The position numbers and the translations under genes are program-made. DNA of 14,097 bases from Octadecabacter sp. (lineage in GTDB: Bacteria; Pseudomonadota; Alphaproteobacteria; Rhodobacterales; Rhodobacteraceae), in NCBI GenBank assembly GCA_003533975.1, contig DQCL01000172.1:32601-46697 (forward strand), read 5' to 3'. The notes under the pieces are model-generated. The model saw nothing but the letters and a program-made list of their open reading frames with translations, was not told the DNA's origin and searched no databases. Every line of letters begins with the position of its first letter. Position 1 is the first letter of the stretch. Below, one piece after another: positions 14,085 through 14,097 of the stretch.

Positions 14085-14097
14085 CATGGCTCCACTC

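Overview
The window looks like chromosome of an alphaproteobacterium, most probably Rhodobacteraceae (Roseobacter group). Support comes from the gene families (ZapE/AFG1, DUF2794, a ferritin-VIT1 fusion of the MbfA type, the M17 aminopeptidase/NlpC-P60 pair, class III alcohol dehydrogenase), moderate GC, tight gene packing with ATGA/GTGA/TGATG overlaps, and an Irr-type iron box. I see no rRNA, tRNA, CRISPR array, insertion sequence, phage gene or plasmid function. No stretch longer than 300 bases lacks a gene. The largest gaps are 10870-11059 (190 bp), 8542-8709 (168 bp) and 698-843 (146 bp).

Layout. At the left edge a truncated zapE runs leftward and is divergent from an MFS transporter (844-2097, +). 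The intergenic region between them holds palindromes and a promoter that may give a leaderless MFS transcript. Next come eight minus-strand genes with gaps no larger than 44 bp, running from 8541 down to 2094. In transcription order they are mbfA (iron exporter), an AEC permease, an iodotyrosine-deiodinase-like nitroreductase, S-formylglutathione hydrolase, a DUF188 protein, a HAD phosphatase, an ornithine cyclodeaminase-family reductase and a membrane-anchored alpha/beta hydrolase. mbfA is divergent from a tetR gene (8710-9327, +). The shared control region carries a 15-bp Irr-like box for mbfA and two palindromes over the tetR core promoter. tetR is convergent with the glutathione-dependent formaldehyde dehydrogenase gene (10482-9370, -). 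That gene is divergent from a small I78-family protease-inhibitor lipoprotein gene (+), followed by a DUF2794 gene (+). The right end is a minus-strand unit of an M17 leucyl aminopeptidase and a translationally coupled NlpC/P60 peptidase, preceded by a small unrecognised helical protein.

How the genes fit together. Two enzymes of glutathione-dependent formaldehyde oxidation are present (S-hydroxymethylglutathione dehydrogenase and S-formylglutathione hydrolase), but in different transcription units 3.5 kb apart. Iron export (mbfA) appears to be under Irr control. The aminopeptidase and NlpC/P60 enzymes, both without export signals, suggest cytoplasmic degradation or recycling of peptides, perhaps murein peptides. 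Most of the window is ordinary core and accessory metabolism. The points most worth a second look are the deiodinase-like flavoprotein in a formaldehyde/permease operon, the iron and TetR operators at 8556-8692, the possibly leaderless MFS gene, and the HAD-OCD-hydrolase trio of unknown substrate.
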